A program made the translations under genes and the position numbers. Below, in pieces: positions 1 through 8,618 of a stretch of 64,000 bases of DNA. The notes below the pieces were generated by a model. The model did not search any database. It was not told the origin of the DNA and saw only the letters and a list, made by a program, of their open reading frames with translations. Within the stretch, counting starts at the first letter, position 1. Every line of letters begins with the position of its first letter. Source of the stretch: JBCBRD01 sp039819885 (lineage in GTDB: Bacteria; Pseudomonadota; Alphaproteobacteria; Rhizobiales; Hyphomicrobiaceae); contig JBCBRD010000001.1 in the NCBI GenBank assembly GCA_039819885.1, positions 35,596-99,595 of the forward strand, in the 5' to 3' direction.

Positions 1-26
1 ATTTTTATTTTTTGAACCCAAAAAGA

Positions 27-142
27 GTGTCGCGTCAGCGGCTTTTTGTGTCGCGTCAGCCGGGTTTTGTGTCGCGTCAACGGGGTTTTGTGTCGTGTCA
101 GCCGGATTTTGTGTCGCGTCAGCGAGGTTTTGTGTCGCGCCA
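27..142. repeat. Six 21-bp iterons, probable oriV
   Basis: Six direct repeats with core GTGTCGCGTCA begin at 27, 48, 69, 90, 111 and 132, an exact 21-bp period, so every copy sits on the same face of the helix. Copy 4 has one C-to-T change and copy 6 ends in CGCCA. The spacers are near-identical (C/G-rich then TTTT). An A-rich stretch follows at 141-150. This is the usual form of initiator-binding iterons at a theta-replication origin. The initiator could lie before base 1, or be the Rep protein at 12539; I see no matching iterons near that gene. Confidence 0.8.
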
Positions 143-166
143 AAAAAAATTTGCACTTTTGAGTCT

Positions 167-187
167 TAAATAAAGGGGCTTCGCCCC
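167..187 (-). terminator. Possible terminator of the 370-1335 gene
   Basis: Read on the minus strand, GGGGC-GAA-GCCCC (5-bp stem, 175-187) is followed by TTTATTT. It lies about 180 bases beyond the stop of the minus-strand gene at 370-1335. The stem is short and the U tract is interrupted. The rest of 188-369 is GC-rich, non-coding and full of small inverted repeats. Confidence 0.35.
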
Positions 188-369
188 CAACGCGCCGCAA
201 GGGCGCGGCAGCCCGAGGCTCGGCGCGAACGCGCCTGCGCCCGCCGCGCAATTCCCTGCGGCCCGTTACCCCCACTCCTTGCAGGAGCGGCGAAGACCAG
301 CGTAGCTGGCCTCGCCCATCCAATTTCACCAGTGGATCCGTTGAGCCTTATCGCAAGCGCCGAGCGTCG

Positions 370-1335
370 TTATAAGTCTACCTGATTGAGGATTTTTTTC
401 TCTTCTCTGAAAGAGCGTACATAAGTTGATGGGTCATGCTCTCTGAGTTTTCCCTTAAACCAGAAAGATGAATGAGCCGACGGGGGTTCATTCAATGCTT
501 GTACGGCCGAGGTTGAGAGCCAGGCCTCAAGGGCGCGCAGACACCGTCGAAACAATTCCGGCTGGTAATTCAGGGTTTGACTGCGATCCATCATATCCGT
601 CAAAGTCACAAGGAATAAGACGCATTCAACCGGGTCCATTAGCCCATCGCGCTTGTTACCCTGCTTGCGCGCGATCCGCTCCACAAAACCACGCGCACGG
701 GGGTCGACAGCGAGACCCAAAATGGCGACGGCCAATACGCCGGAATAAAAGACCCGGCTCGGACATCCAAGGTTGTCCAAAAAAACCAATTCGTCCCGGA
801 CGCACCCAATCGCCTTTCGCAAGTTCATCGGCTCACGGTCGTCATCCTCAGATCCGTACTCCCCGCGAAAAGCCAGATATAGGGCGTTGGCGATCCGACC
901 ATCTTTCAAGCGGGTCGAAGACAATTTCAGCCCGTTGTCCTGATAGCCGGCCATAATCTGCGCAACAGAGTCATCGTCGAAGCCAGCTCTTTCATAGCGC
1001 CGATACAAGCGGTAAGCGGCGTCATGATCGCTGCAGCGATGCACCGCGACGTGGAGAGTTTCGGGCGCGCATGAGGAATCGACAAGCCACAAGTGGCGGC
1101 GACGAATGCCTGAAACAATAAACGCCCTATCGCCAACCAGTGCGATGCTGACCATTGGCGATGAAGGTTCAATCGGCGCATCAGCCCGTCGCCTTACGCT
1201 AGCGATAGGGTCGATCGCGAGGAAGTCGGCCACGGCTAAATCAACCACATCACCGTCATCCGCAGCGTGAATTACATCCGGAAGGGTTATCGCGCCAACA
1301 AGGCTGCTATTTTTTTGACCCATCGAATAGCTCAT
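370..1335 (-). CDS. Hypothetical protein, possibly ParB-fold-like, beside the iterons
   Basis: A 321-residue soluble protein with no signal peptide or membrane segment. I do not recognise the family with confidence. Near residues 70-85 a stretch ending in SGIRRRHL resembles the arginine-rich GxRR box of ParB/Srx-like folds. It is followed by a charged helical region and a C-terminal helical half. It is transcribed toward the iterons and diverges from the helix-turn-helix gene at 1499. The position suggests a replication or copy-control role, but that is inference from location only. ATG codons at 1335 and 1323 are both possible starts; neither has a strong Shine-Dalgarno sequence. Confidence 0.65.
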   Translation of the reverse strand: MSYSMGQKNSSLVGAITLPDVIHAADDGDVVDLAVADFLAIDPIASVRRRADAPIEPSSPMVSIALVGDRAFIVSGIRRRHLWLVDSSCAPETLHVAVHRCSDHDAAYRLYRRYERAGFDDDSVAQIMAGYQDNGLKLSSTRLKDGRIANALYLAFRGEYGSEDDDREPMNLRKAIGCVRDELVFLDNLGCPSRVFYSGVLAVAILGLAVDPRARGFVERIARKQGNKRDGLMDPVECVLFLVTLTDMMDRSQTLNYQPELFRRCLRALEAWLSTSAVQALNEPPSAHSSFWFKGKLREHDPSTYVRSFREEKKILNQVDL

Positions 1336-1349
1336 TTTCTAGTTAATCT

Positions 1350-1366
1350 ACTGTTTTTATCACAGT
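1350..1366. promoter_or_regulatory. Inverted repeat in divergent promoter region
   Basis: ACTGT and ACAGT form a 5-bp inverted repeat with a 7-base AT-rich spacer, 15 bases upstream of the minus-strand gene ending at 370. It lies in the 163-base gap shared with the plus-strand gene at 1499. It is a weak operator candidate for the adjacent helix-turn-helix protein. Confidence 0.25.
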
Positions 1367-1498
1367 TTTGCAGTACCACTACGTATTCGTACACCTTAGA
1401 TGGCAAACGCGTTGATATCACTTTTTGACCCATCGATCTTCACATTTGCGTTTTTTTCCGCCAATATAAATTGTCCCATCAAAGATGGGGGGGTCGTT

Positions 1499-1924
1499 AT
1501 GAAAGATTTGAAAGATTTAATCACCCTCTGGATGGAAGTGTTCGGCGTTAAGAATAAGGTCTTGAGCGCCGACCTCGATATTACGCCATCAACTGTGTCG
1601 AAAATGATCGGCGGCAGGGTGCATATATCGATGGATCGTCTTGAAGACATCGGACGAACCACAGGGACATCCCTTAACACTCTTTTGATAGCATACATGC
1701 TGCTTCATTCGGACGAAGACGACGAAAACAGGATCCCCGATATTGGAGATGAAATCGTCGGATGGCTGAAATCGGAACTAGCGCCGCACGCGCGCGACAC
1801 TGAAACCCATTCGATTGCGAGACACCTCCTGGGCTCCGCCGCGACCCTTAACCTGGCGAAACGTCGAATCAGAGAACATCGACTTGAAACAAGAAACGGA
1901 AACGGGGTTCATCCCCACAGTTGA
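1499..1924 (+). CDS. Helix-turn-helix regulator
   Basis: A protein of 141 residues from the ATG at 1499, which follows a G-rich Shine-Dalgarno-like run. An upstream in-frame start at 1400 would add an unlikely 33-residue tail. Residues ~15-60 form an XRE/LacI-like helix-turn-helix (NKVLSADLDITPSTVSKMI), followed by an acidic linker and a basic C-terminus. It is the first gene of a likely operon with the response regulator (27 bases downstream), the TonB-dependent receptor and the P450. It may be the DNA-binding output that the response regulator lacks, or an autorepressor; this is inference from position. Confidence 0.75.
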   Translation: MKDLKDLITLWMEVFGVKNKVLSADLDITPSTVSKMIGGRVHISMDRLEDIGRTTGTSLNTLLIAYMLLHSDEDDENRIPDIGDEIVGWLKSELAPHARDTETHSIARHLLGSAATLNLAKRRIREHRLETRNGNGVHPHS

Positions 1925-1950
1925 AAACAGATTTGAAGTAACGCGCTACT

Positions 1951-2862
1951 ATGCAAGAAGTAACATCCATAACAGACGTCATCATCGCGATCGGGGATAA
2001 AAATGCTGGCGACGCGGTGCACACGATACTGCGCGGCGACGATCGCTTTCGAAGCATGCGCGTCACCTCAGCAAACACGCTCATTGCCAAGTTGCAGCAC
2101 GAATCATGGGGTTGCCTCGTTGCGTGCGAAGACTTTGACGGCGTCAATCATCATGGTCTCGTATCACTCATAAGGTCTGGCGATATTTGTCCCATGGCTT
2201 TGCCGATCGTCATCATCACAAGCGACGACAACGGCGATAATGACCGTTTCTCCAAATCTTACGCCGTAACAACGCTACAGTATAAAAATATCGACCAAAT
2301 CGCTGACAAGATCCGCGTAGCAATCAAGGACACGCCGAAGCCAAGGTTATTAATAATAGAAGATGATCCTGATTACCTTGATCAAATACGCGATTATTTG
2401 AGCGGCGCGTTTTCCGTGCAGACGGCCTTAAGCGGCCAGACCGGCCTTGATATTTTTGAAAAAGAAAGCGCCGACATCATTATTACTGATTACATGATGC
2501 CAGGTATCAGCGGCGCGGACGTCACCAGTGAAGTAAGAAAGCTCGATAATCTAATTCCGATAATCGCGCTGACGGCGCACGCTGAGCCAAAGACGCACAC
2601 TGAATTAACCGTATCTGGCGTGTCTCGATTTATGAGTAAAAAAGCAAGCCTCACAGATATAGAGAAAGCCTGCAGGGAGCTCTATCTCGAAAGCGCCTTC
2701 GACAAAGAAAGCGCGCGGGCAAGACAATCTCATAACGACAAGGATCGCTTGCTGACCGTTATGAACGCCGCACGTTCGGAGATAAAATCCGGACGCCATC
2801 AGGTCGCGCAACACAGATTAGCAAGCGCCGTCGCTGCGCTTGGCGACGAAAACAGTGAGTAA
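1951..2862 (+). CDS. Double-receiver response regulator without output domain
   Basis: 303 residues. Residues ~132-245 are a full receiver domain: acidic pocket E137-D138-D139, phospho-acceptor D180 in ITDYMMPG, T208 and lysine at 230-231. Residues 1-128 look like a second, degenerate receiver with the same alternating beta/alpha pattern; D61 sits about where the acceptor should be, but the first acidic cluster is missing. The last ~55 residues are helical and hold no known DNA-binding or enzymatic domain. It most likely takes phosphate from the kinase at 7080-8618, since no other kinase is in the window. The next gene starts 23 bases downstream. Confidence 0.88.
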   Translation: MQEVTSITDVIIAIGDKNAGDAVHTILRGDDRFRSMRVTSANTLIAKLQHESWGCLVACEDFDGVNHHGLVSLIRSGDICPMALPIVIITSDDNGDNDRFSKSYAVTTLQYKNIDQIADKIRVAIKDTPKPRLLIIEDDPDYLDQIRDYLSGAFSVQTALSGQTGLDIFEKESADIIITDYMMPGISGADVTSEVRKLDNLIPIIALTAHAEPKTHTELTVSGVSRFMSKKASLTDIEKACRELYLESAFDKESARARQSHNDKDRLLTVMNAARSEIKSGRHQVAQHRLASAVAALGDENSE

Positions 2863-2885
2863 CCACCGTAATGGGGGATTGAGTA

Positions 2886-4961
2886 GTGCGTAAAACATCT
2901 CTGATCACGATAGCCTCGCTATTCATCAGTACACAAGCGAACGCCCAGGACGACCTTGAAACGCTCTTCGGCGGCGCTGTCGAACTCGCGACCGGATACG
3001 AAAAATCCGAAAGACTCGCGCCGGCCGTCGTAAACACGATCACCCGCGAACAAATCGAAGCGCTCGGCGCGATTACAGTCGATGAGGTTCTCGACCGCGT
3101 CGCCGGCGTCGTTGTTGAAAAAAACAGAGTCGGCGACCCGATTTTCGTCTTTCGCGGCATCTATAACGAATTAAACCCGCAAGTGCTTGTCATGGTAGAC
3201 GGCATCCCAATCGGTGAACCAGTCAATGGAGGGCGCTCTATCGCGTGGCGGCCCCTCGTCTTCAATATCGAAAAAATTGAAATCGTCCGGGGACCAGGCT
3301 CCGCGATCTTCGGCGCTGACGCTTTCGCCGGGGTCATCAACGTCATCACCAAAACCCGCGCCAAAACAAACGCCAACGAGATCGGCGCCTTTGGCGGAAC
3401 CTTCGGGACGTTTGGCGGACACGCCATCGCAACACGAAATATCGGCGGATGGAAGTTTTCAGGATCGCTCGAGGGCTACCGTACAAACGGCAATGCCGAC
3501 ATTATTCCATCAGACGCCCAATCGGTCTTCGATGCTCTCGCAGGCGTGTCATCCAGTTTTGCACCAGGTCCTATCAACGAAACAGAATCGTCCATCGCTG
3601 GGCGGCTCAATGTCGACACTGGCGGCGCCGTCAGCGCTGATTTCTGGCTACAGTCTTTCTTCAACAACGGCCAAACATTTGGCTCTATTTTTGTTCTCGA
3701 TCCGATTGGCGAACGCAACGTTATCACCGGAGGCGCAGCGCTACGTTACAAGAAGTCTATCAACGACTATCTTGTTGAAGGGAAACTCTCAACGACAGTG
3801 AACGACGTTGGCCTAACTCAACTATTCGCGCCACAAGGAGCCGCGACACCGGCGCCGCCTTTCTTGTTCCCTTTCAACGCCATTAATCGCTTCGGTTATA
3901 CAACATCTGACACGCGCGGCGATCTTGCAGCACTGAAACAATTCAAACGTCATACCATCCGAGCCGGCGCAGGCTTCGCCCATCAACGCGCCTTTAACGT
4001 AAACGAACAACGAAATTTCGCATTGACGCCATTTGGCTTCGTGCCCGCCACGGACGGCTCGCTCCTCCGGGTAGAAGGCTTAGGACAAACCCCTACCGCC
4101 GGCGGCAATACGCGCACAATAGGATATGTGTCATTACAAGACGAGTGGCAGGTCAATGAAGCATTGACCCTCACTGTCGGTGCGCGTTTCGATCAGTATT
4201 TTGACGATGGCGGCAATGAAGGAACAGTCAATCCTCGCGCATCCCTTGTTTGGGCGCCGAACTTGTCAACGACCGTAAAGCTACTTTACGGATCCGCTTT
4301 CCGTGCACCGACATTTATCGAGGCCTTCGCCAATGCAGAAGGGATCGTCGCCGTCGGAAACCCCGATCTCGATCCAGAGATGATCGACACGATTGAAATA
4401 TCTATCAACCATCAATTCTCTGATCGTTTTGAAGGAAAAGTCGCAGCCTACCGCATCACTACTGAAAACGAAATCGTCGTCGTGGATCCGCCCGATCTGC
4501 CGCCGACATTCGCAAATGTGGACGGTCGAGAGGGATATGGCGTCGAAATCGAGGGTATCGCGAGACCCACCAACTGGCTTCAGATCGACGCCAATTACGC
4601 TTTTCAAACAGCCGAGCATGAATCAGACGGTTCACGGGTCGCTAATGTACCGAGACATATCGCCTTTGTTGACGTTGGTTTGAAGCCAACACAACAGGTA
4701 GATGCAAACGTCATCGTCAGATATGTGGGCGACAGAGCTAGAACGCCGTTCGATCCGCGGCCGGCGCTGGATGGTTATGTTCGCACCGATTTCACCATCG
4801 CCTACACCACCAGAAGATGGTCCAACGTCAAGTTCATGTTCGTCGCCCGTAACCTGTTCGATAATGACTTATTCAGCCCGACCGCTGACGGCGTTTTCGC
4901 CCCAGGCGATTTCCCCCTAGAAGGACGGGTGTTCAGAGGCGGCATCAATCTAAACTTCTAA
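2886..4961 (+). CDS. TonB-dependent outer-membrane receptor
   Basis: 691 residues starting at GTG. A signal peptide (residues 1-20, cleavage after ANA) is followed by a plug domain at ~45-155 with the typical VLDRVAGV, VMVDGIPI and IEIVRGPGSAIFG motifs. A beta-barrel runs to a terminal phenylalanine (INLNF), as outer-membrane assembly requires. Length is normal for the family. The protein should import a scarce ligand using TonB energy; the ligand cannot be read from sequence. I saw no TonB/ExbBD genes nearby, so it would rely on the host. It lies between a response regulator and a P450 (9 bases downstream), suggesting regulated import followed by oxidation. Confidence 0.95.
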   Translation: MRKTSLITIASLFISTQANAQDDLETLFGGAVELATGYEKSERLAPAVVNTITREQIEALGAITVDEVLDRVAGVVVEKNRVGDPIFVFRGIYNELNPQVLVMVDGIPIGEPVNGGRSIAWRPLVFNIEKIEIVRGPGSAIFGADAFAGVINVITKTRAKTNANEIGAFGGTFGTFGGHAIATRNIGGWKFSGSLEGYRTNGNADIIPSDAQSVFDALAGVSSSFAPGPINETESSIAGRLNVDTGGAVSADFWLQSFFNNGQTFGSIFVLDPIGERNVITGGAALRYKKSINDYLVEGKLSTTVNDVGLTQLFAPQGAATPAPPFLFPFNAINRFGYTTSDTRGDLAALKQFKRHTIRAGAGFAHQRAFNVNEQRNFALTPFGFVPATDGSLLRVEGLGQTPTAGGNTRTIGYVSLQDEWQVNEALTLTVGARFDQYFDDGGNEGTVNPRASLVWAPNLSTTVKLLYGSAFRAPTFIEAFANAEGIVAVGNPDLDPEMIDTIEISINHQFSDRFEGKVAAYRITTENEIVVVDPPDLPPTFANVDGREGYGVEIEGIARPTNWLQIDANYAFQTAEHESDGSRVANVPRHIAFVDVGLKPTQQVDANVIVRYVGDRARTPFDPRPALDGYVRTDFTIAYTTRRWSNVKFMFVARNLFDNDLFSPTADGVFAPGDFPLEGRVFRGGINLNF

Positions 4962-4970
4962 GGGCGAGTC

Positions 4971-6263
4971 ATGAAACTATTTGGAGACCTGTTGACCGTC
5001 TCGCGAAACGTCCCAGCGGGATTTAAGAAGATCAAGGAAACCAGGGGGGATCGTGCGTCAATGGCCTTCGGGCCAGTCCCCGCACTGCTGTTTTCAGATC
5101 CGGCCGACGTGAAGAAAATTATGACGGCCCCGGAGCCGGCAGTCACCAAAAGTCAATATTCAAAAATGTTGGGCCTCGTCTTCGGCGATTCCATCATCTC
5201 CGCCGAAGGTGAAGAATGGGAACGACAGCACGATTATCTCATCGAGCATTTCCACCCACGAAACGTTCCCTACTGGACGAAGATCATAGTCAATGCGGCC
5301 GACAAATGGCTAACGGACATGAGCCAGGCAGGAGACACATTCGCGGCTGAAGAGAATTCACGCCTCCTCATCCAGGACATCATGGGCGAGCTTCTATTCG
5401 GCGACCTCATCAACGCTGATGAGCGGCGCAAAGCCCTTGGGGATCTTCAAACCGTAAATGACGAACTTTTTGGGCAATTCATCCGGAACACAATCTTGCG
5501 CGGCCCGCTACGCGCACTGCCGACACCTGGTAAGCTAAGGGTCGACAAAGCAAACCGAGACTTCACGAAGATGGTGTTCACCCTTCTCGAAGGCGCCATT
5601 CCGAGCGATCATCCATCCATCACCGCGAAACTCCTCGCCTTGAAGCCCGCCCTTCCGAAGAAGGAAATCCGTGACCAGCTCTCGATCCTTTATTTTGCAG
5701 GACAGGACACTACTGCAAGAGCGCTCAGTTGGACCTACCTCTTATTGTCCCAAAATCCGGAACAGCAAGAGATCATCGCCAAAGAAGGGCAACGCTGCGA
5801 CTTCAATGATGAGAGTTTTTCCGTCAAATCCCTGCCAAAAACATACAATGTCGTGCAGGAAAGCTTACGGCTTTACCCTCCAGCCCATGCGCTCGACCGA
5901 CAGCTTAACGAAGGAGATTTCCTAAACGGCGTCGAGATTGACAAACCACGGCTCTCCCCAATTTGCGTGACTAATCTTCATTCTGATGAACGACATTGGG
6001 ATAACCCTACGAATTTCGATCCCGAAAGGTTCTCCCCTCAGAGGAGTAAAAATAGAGCGACCTGCGCCTATATGCCATTCGGGCACGGAAAACGGCTTTG
6101 TATCGGAAAGCCACTAGCGCTTCTTGAACTCACAATCATAGTGGCAATGACTTGCCGTCGGTATCAGATATCCTGCCTTAACGAAGAAACGGTCAAGCCA
6201 AAAGCCGCTGTCTCTTTAGGTCCTTCCCCTGATATTGTCTGCAGGTTTGAGCGGCGAGCATAA
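4971..6263 (+). CDS. Cytochrome P450
   Basis: 430 residues, soluble bacterial type. It has the I-helix AGQDTT (243-248), the ExxR motif E297-R300, the PERF segment (~351-354) and the heme-binding loop FGHGKRLCIG with cysteine ligand C377. Every catalytic landmark is intact. It overall resembles the class often annotated near CYP4/CYP102-like heme domains, but I cannot assign a subfamily. No ferredoxin or reductase gene is adjacent, so electrons must come from host partners. It starts 9 bases after the TonB receptor stop and is probably co-transcribed; its substrate may be the imported ligand or a derivative. A minus-strand operon converges on it. Confidence 0.95.
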   Translation: MKLFGDLLTVSRNVPAGFKKIKETRGDRASMAFGPVPALLFSDPADVKKIMTAPEPAVTKSQYSKMLGLVFGDSIISAEGEEWERQHDYLIEHFHPRNVPYWTKIIVNAADKWLTDMSQAGDTFAAEENSRLLIQDIMGELLFGDLINADERRKALGDLQTVNDELFGQFIRNTILRGPLRALPTPGKLRVDKANRDFTKMVFTLLEGAIPSDHPSITAKLLALKPALPKKEIRDQLSILYFAGQDTTARALSWTYLLLSQNPEQQEIIAKEGQRCDFNDESFSVKSLPKTYNVVQESLRLYPPAHALDRQLNEGDFLNGVEIDKPRLSPICVTNLHSDERHWDNPTNFDPERFSPQRSKNRATCAYMPFGHGKRLCIGKPLALLELTIIVAMTCRRYQISCLNEETVKPKAAVSLGPSPDIVCRFERRA

Positions 6264-6346
6264 GCCACAAACTAAATTTAGAGAGAGTTTCAAAATACGT
6301 AGCTGGCCAAGAGAAGAATGCGTGTTCGCAGGAACACACCGTCGAT

Positions 6347-7083
6347 TTATCTCTCCGCATAGAAACGTATACGATCATAAATCTGGCGCACGTCGTCTTG
6401 CGACAAGCTCTCACTCTCCTTCGCGACCCATTTGGGGAAGGCATTTTCATTCAATACCCACGGATCCGAAATATCAGACGGTCTACCGTCAATAAACCAT
6501 CCCGGAATCAAGACTACACCCCGTACCGGAGCCTTAATCCCCATGCGGTCGGTCACTTTTCGTATATTACCGGCTGCAGCTCGGGCCTGCGTTAGGGCAT
6601 CGGACTTCAACGGCGCCGAGGCCAAATACAATTCATTATCACGATAATGTATCTTCGGATCACGCCCTCGCTTCGCAATATACTTAGTCTCGATCGCGAA
6701 TGCGCCACGCCTATCCACTAGCACATGATCAATATTAAATCCGCGGCCTTCTATGTCATTTATAACTCTTGACCCGGTTCGCTCCATCTGCTGAAGGATG
6801 TCGCCAACTTTTTTTCGGCTAAATAGCCCTTGTTGTTTATTGTAAGACGACGCCAACCGTAGATAGTAAAAACAACCCCAGCTATAAAGAAAAAGCCCAT
6901 CGAGTATATGGCGGCACCCGGACTAAATAACAAATTCAGCAACGCTAGGAAACTCGTTATGACGACGGCGAAACCTGCCACCATAGCAACAAGGCCCTCC
7001 ACTGCTCGAAAATAGGCTCCGTCACCGGGATACTTCCTTCGAGCAGGCGCAAATGGGATCCTCGGGCGATAGGACGTCTTCAT
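6347..7083 (-). CDS. Membrane-anchored NERD nuclease, split by a frameshift at an A7 run
   Basis: Two overlapping frames make one protein. Frame 1 (7083 down to 6760) gives a basic N-terminus, two membrane helices (~30-52 and 58-76) and then INNKGYLAEKK. Frame 2 (stop at 6347) continues VGDILQQM and holds the NERD core FNIDHVLVDRRGAFAIETK. They join at GAA AAA AAG (run 6809-6815). A -1 shift on A AAA AAG yields GYLAEKKVGDILQQ, the sequence expected of a NERD protein, about 245 residues in total. This may be programmed frameshifting, as in dnaX, a real mutation, or a sequencing error. NERD proteins are nuclease-related; target unknown. The first ATG overlaps the kinase stop by 4 bases. Confidence 0.75.
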
Positions 7084-8618
7084 GAGGCGTATTGCACCGG
7101 AAAAGTGACAATAAACTCCGAGCCGACGCCAACGACACTTTCGACTTCGACGGCTCCTCCCAGCCGATCCGCAAAGCCCTTAACAATCGACAAGCCTAAT
7201 CCCATGCCATCTGCTACTCGCCTTGAAGACATGTCGCCTTGGCGCAATGGCTCAAAGATTAAATCAATCTTCTCCGGATCTATGCCGACGCCCGTATCCC
7301 GACAGGCGATTTCAAGTCCGCGTCCATTAACATTGACCGCTAACCGAATTTCACCATTTTCCGTAAATTTACATGCATTGGAGAGAAGGTTAGCAGACAC
7401 ACGTCGTGCAATCATCAGGTCAAAAAGCAGTTCCACTCCGGGATCATAGTCAAATACGATATGATTCTTTCGTCTGCGGGCTTCCTCCGTATACATTTCT
7501 ACTAAAGGCCCGACGATATCTTCAGTCGTAATTTTCTCTTGTTTTGGCTCAAGCGTATCTCGCTCTAGCTGGTATGACATATTCAGATCGTCCACAATCG
7601 ATTCGATACGCTGTACCTGAGTGCGCATTCGACCCATTCTGCGTTCCATCCTCGGAACGTTGGGGTCTTCCTCCATGAAACCAATGTCGCGCGTAAATTC
7701 GTCCAATTCGTTGATGAGTATTCGCACAGGGGTCAACAACTCATGGCTATTGACTTGCATCAACGCGCCTCGCCATTCCAGGGCGCGCTCTGCCAAACGG
7801 CGCGCCTCTTCAGCCACTTCACGAGCGGCTTTTTCCTCGATTGTTTTTGCTTCTATCTCTTGCTCTAAAGACGCCCGTTTACGGCCAACCTCGTCCATAA
7901 GCTGGTTAACGGCGATCGCCACTTTGTCGATCTCATCTGAACCGACAGGCTCCAAGCGCCCCGATCGATCGGAGCCGCGCAGCGAAGCGATATCGCGAAC
8001 GAGGTTCGAAACTGGCTGCAGATAGACTTGAGAAATTAGCGAATTCAAGAACAAGAGCGCGATAGTCACAACGCCGCCTAGAAGTAGTATTGTCCCCCAA
8101 AGGTCGCGCACCAGCACTTTGATGAGCCGTTTTGTCGCTTTAACGCCAAGAAATCCGAGCATCTCGGCGCTTTCTGCGTCATCGCTATCAACCGAATAAA
8201 CAGGCGCTACAAAAATCCAGACGTCATCATTTTCGAATACAATTCGCGTACGAACGCCCCTCCCCTCTCCGATTCCCTCAAAATTCCACTCCGAGAAATC
8301 ACCAATTGACGCAACCTTAGTCCCGTCGGCAGTAAGAAGGAACGCAGCCTCAACATCGGCTGTTGCAGTTACTCCCTCAAGAAATCCTAAGCGATCTGAT
8401 TCGGCGCTACTAATTAAGGCAAACCGGGAAGCGTCTTGATACTGATTAATGGTCAGTTCCATATTGTCTTCAATCGCAATTTCCGTCTTCTTGATGACTT
8501 GTCGATAAAGCGTAACTGAAAACATCCCCAGCAGTACAATCTGCACAAGGACCGTCCAAAATAGGAGCTTTACGCGAAAACTCCCATGTCGAATATTATG
8601 GCCGATTTGCTTAATCAT
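7080..8618 (-). CDS. Transmembrane sensor histidine kinase
   Basis: 512 residues. Membrane helices at ~17-38 and ~174-195 flank a periplasmic sensor domain of ~135 residues. HAMP (~196-250) leads into a coiled coil (250-285). HisKA has phospho-acceptor H292 in SHELLTPV. The ATPase has N410/N414 in NLLSNACKF, DTGVGI at 441-446 and GMGLGL at 471-476. The core is complete, with no receiver domain, so phosphate must go to a separate regulator, probably the one at 1951. Its start overlaps the end of the binding-protein gene by 8 bases, so the two are translationally coupled and the binding protein may present the signal to the sensor domain. Confidence 0.95.
   Translation of the reverse strand: MIKQIGHNIRHGSFRVKLLFWTVLVQIVLLGMFSVTLYRQVIKKTEIAIEDNMELTINQYQDASRFALISSAESDRLGFLEGVTATADVEAAFLLTADGTKVASIGDFSEWNFEGIGEGRGVRTRIVFENDDVWIFVAPVYSVDSDDAESAEMLGFLGVKATKRLIKVLVRDLWGTILLLGGVVTIALLFLNSLISQVYLQPVSNLVRDIASLRGSDRSGRLEPVGSDEIDKVAIAVNQLMDEVGRKRASLEQEIEAKTIEEKAAREVAEEARRLAERALEWRGALMQVNSHELLTPVRILINELDEFTRDIGFMEEDPNVPRMERRMGRMRTQVQRIESIVDDLNMSYQLERDTLEPKQEKITTEDIVGPLVEMYTEEARRRKNHIVFDYDPGVELLFDLMIARRVSANLLSNACKFTENGEIRLAVNVNGRGLEIACRDTGVGIDPEKIDLIFEPLRQGDMSSRRVADGMGLGLSIVKGFADRLGGAVEVESVVGVGSEFIVTFPVQYAS

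Noticed and set aside
27..142. CRISPR array at the window start
   Set aside because: Repeats recur every 21 bp with near-identical spacers of ~10 bases; no spacer diversity and no cas genes. Iterons fit better.
468..956. Plus-strand open frame antisense to the gene at 370-1335
   Set aside because: No start signal, arginine/proline-rich translation typical of antisense reading of a GC-rich gene.
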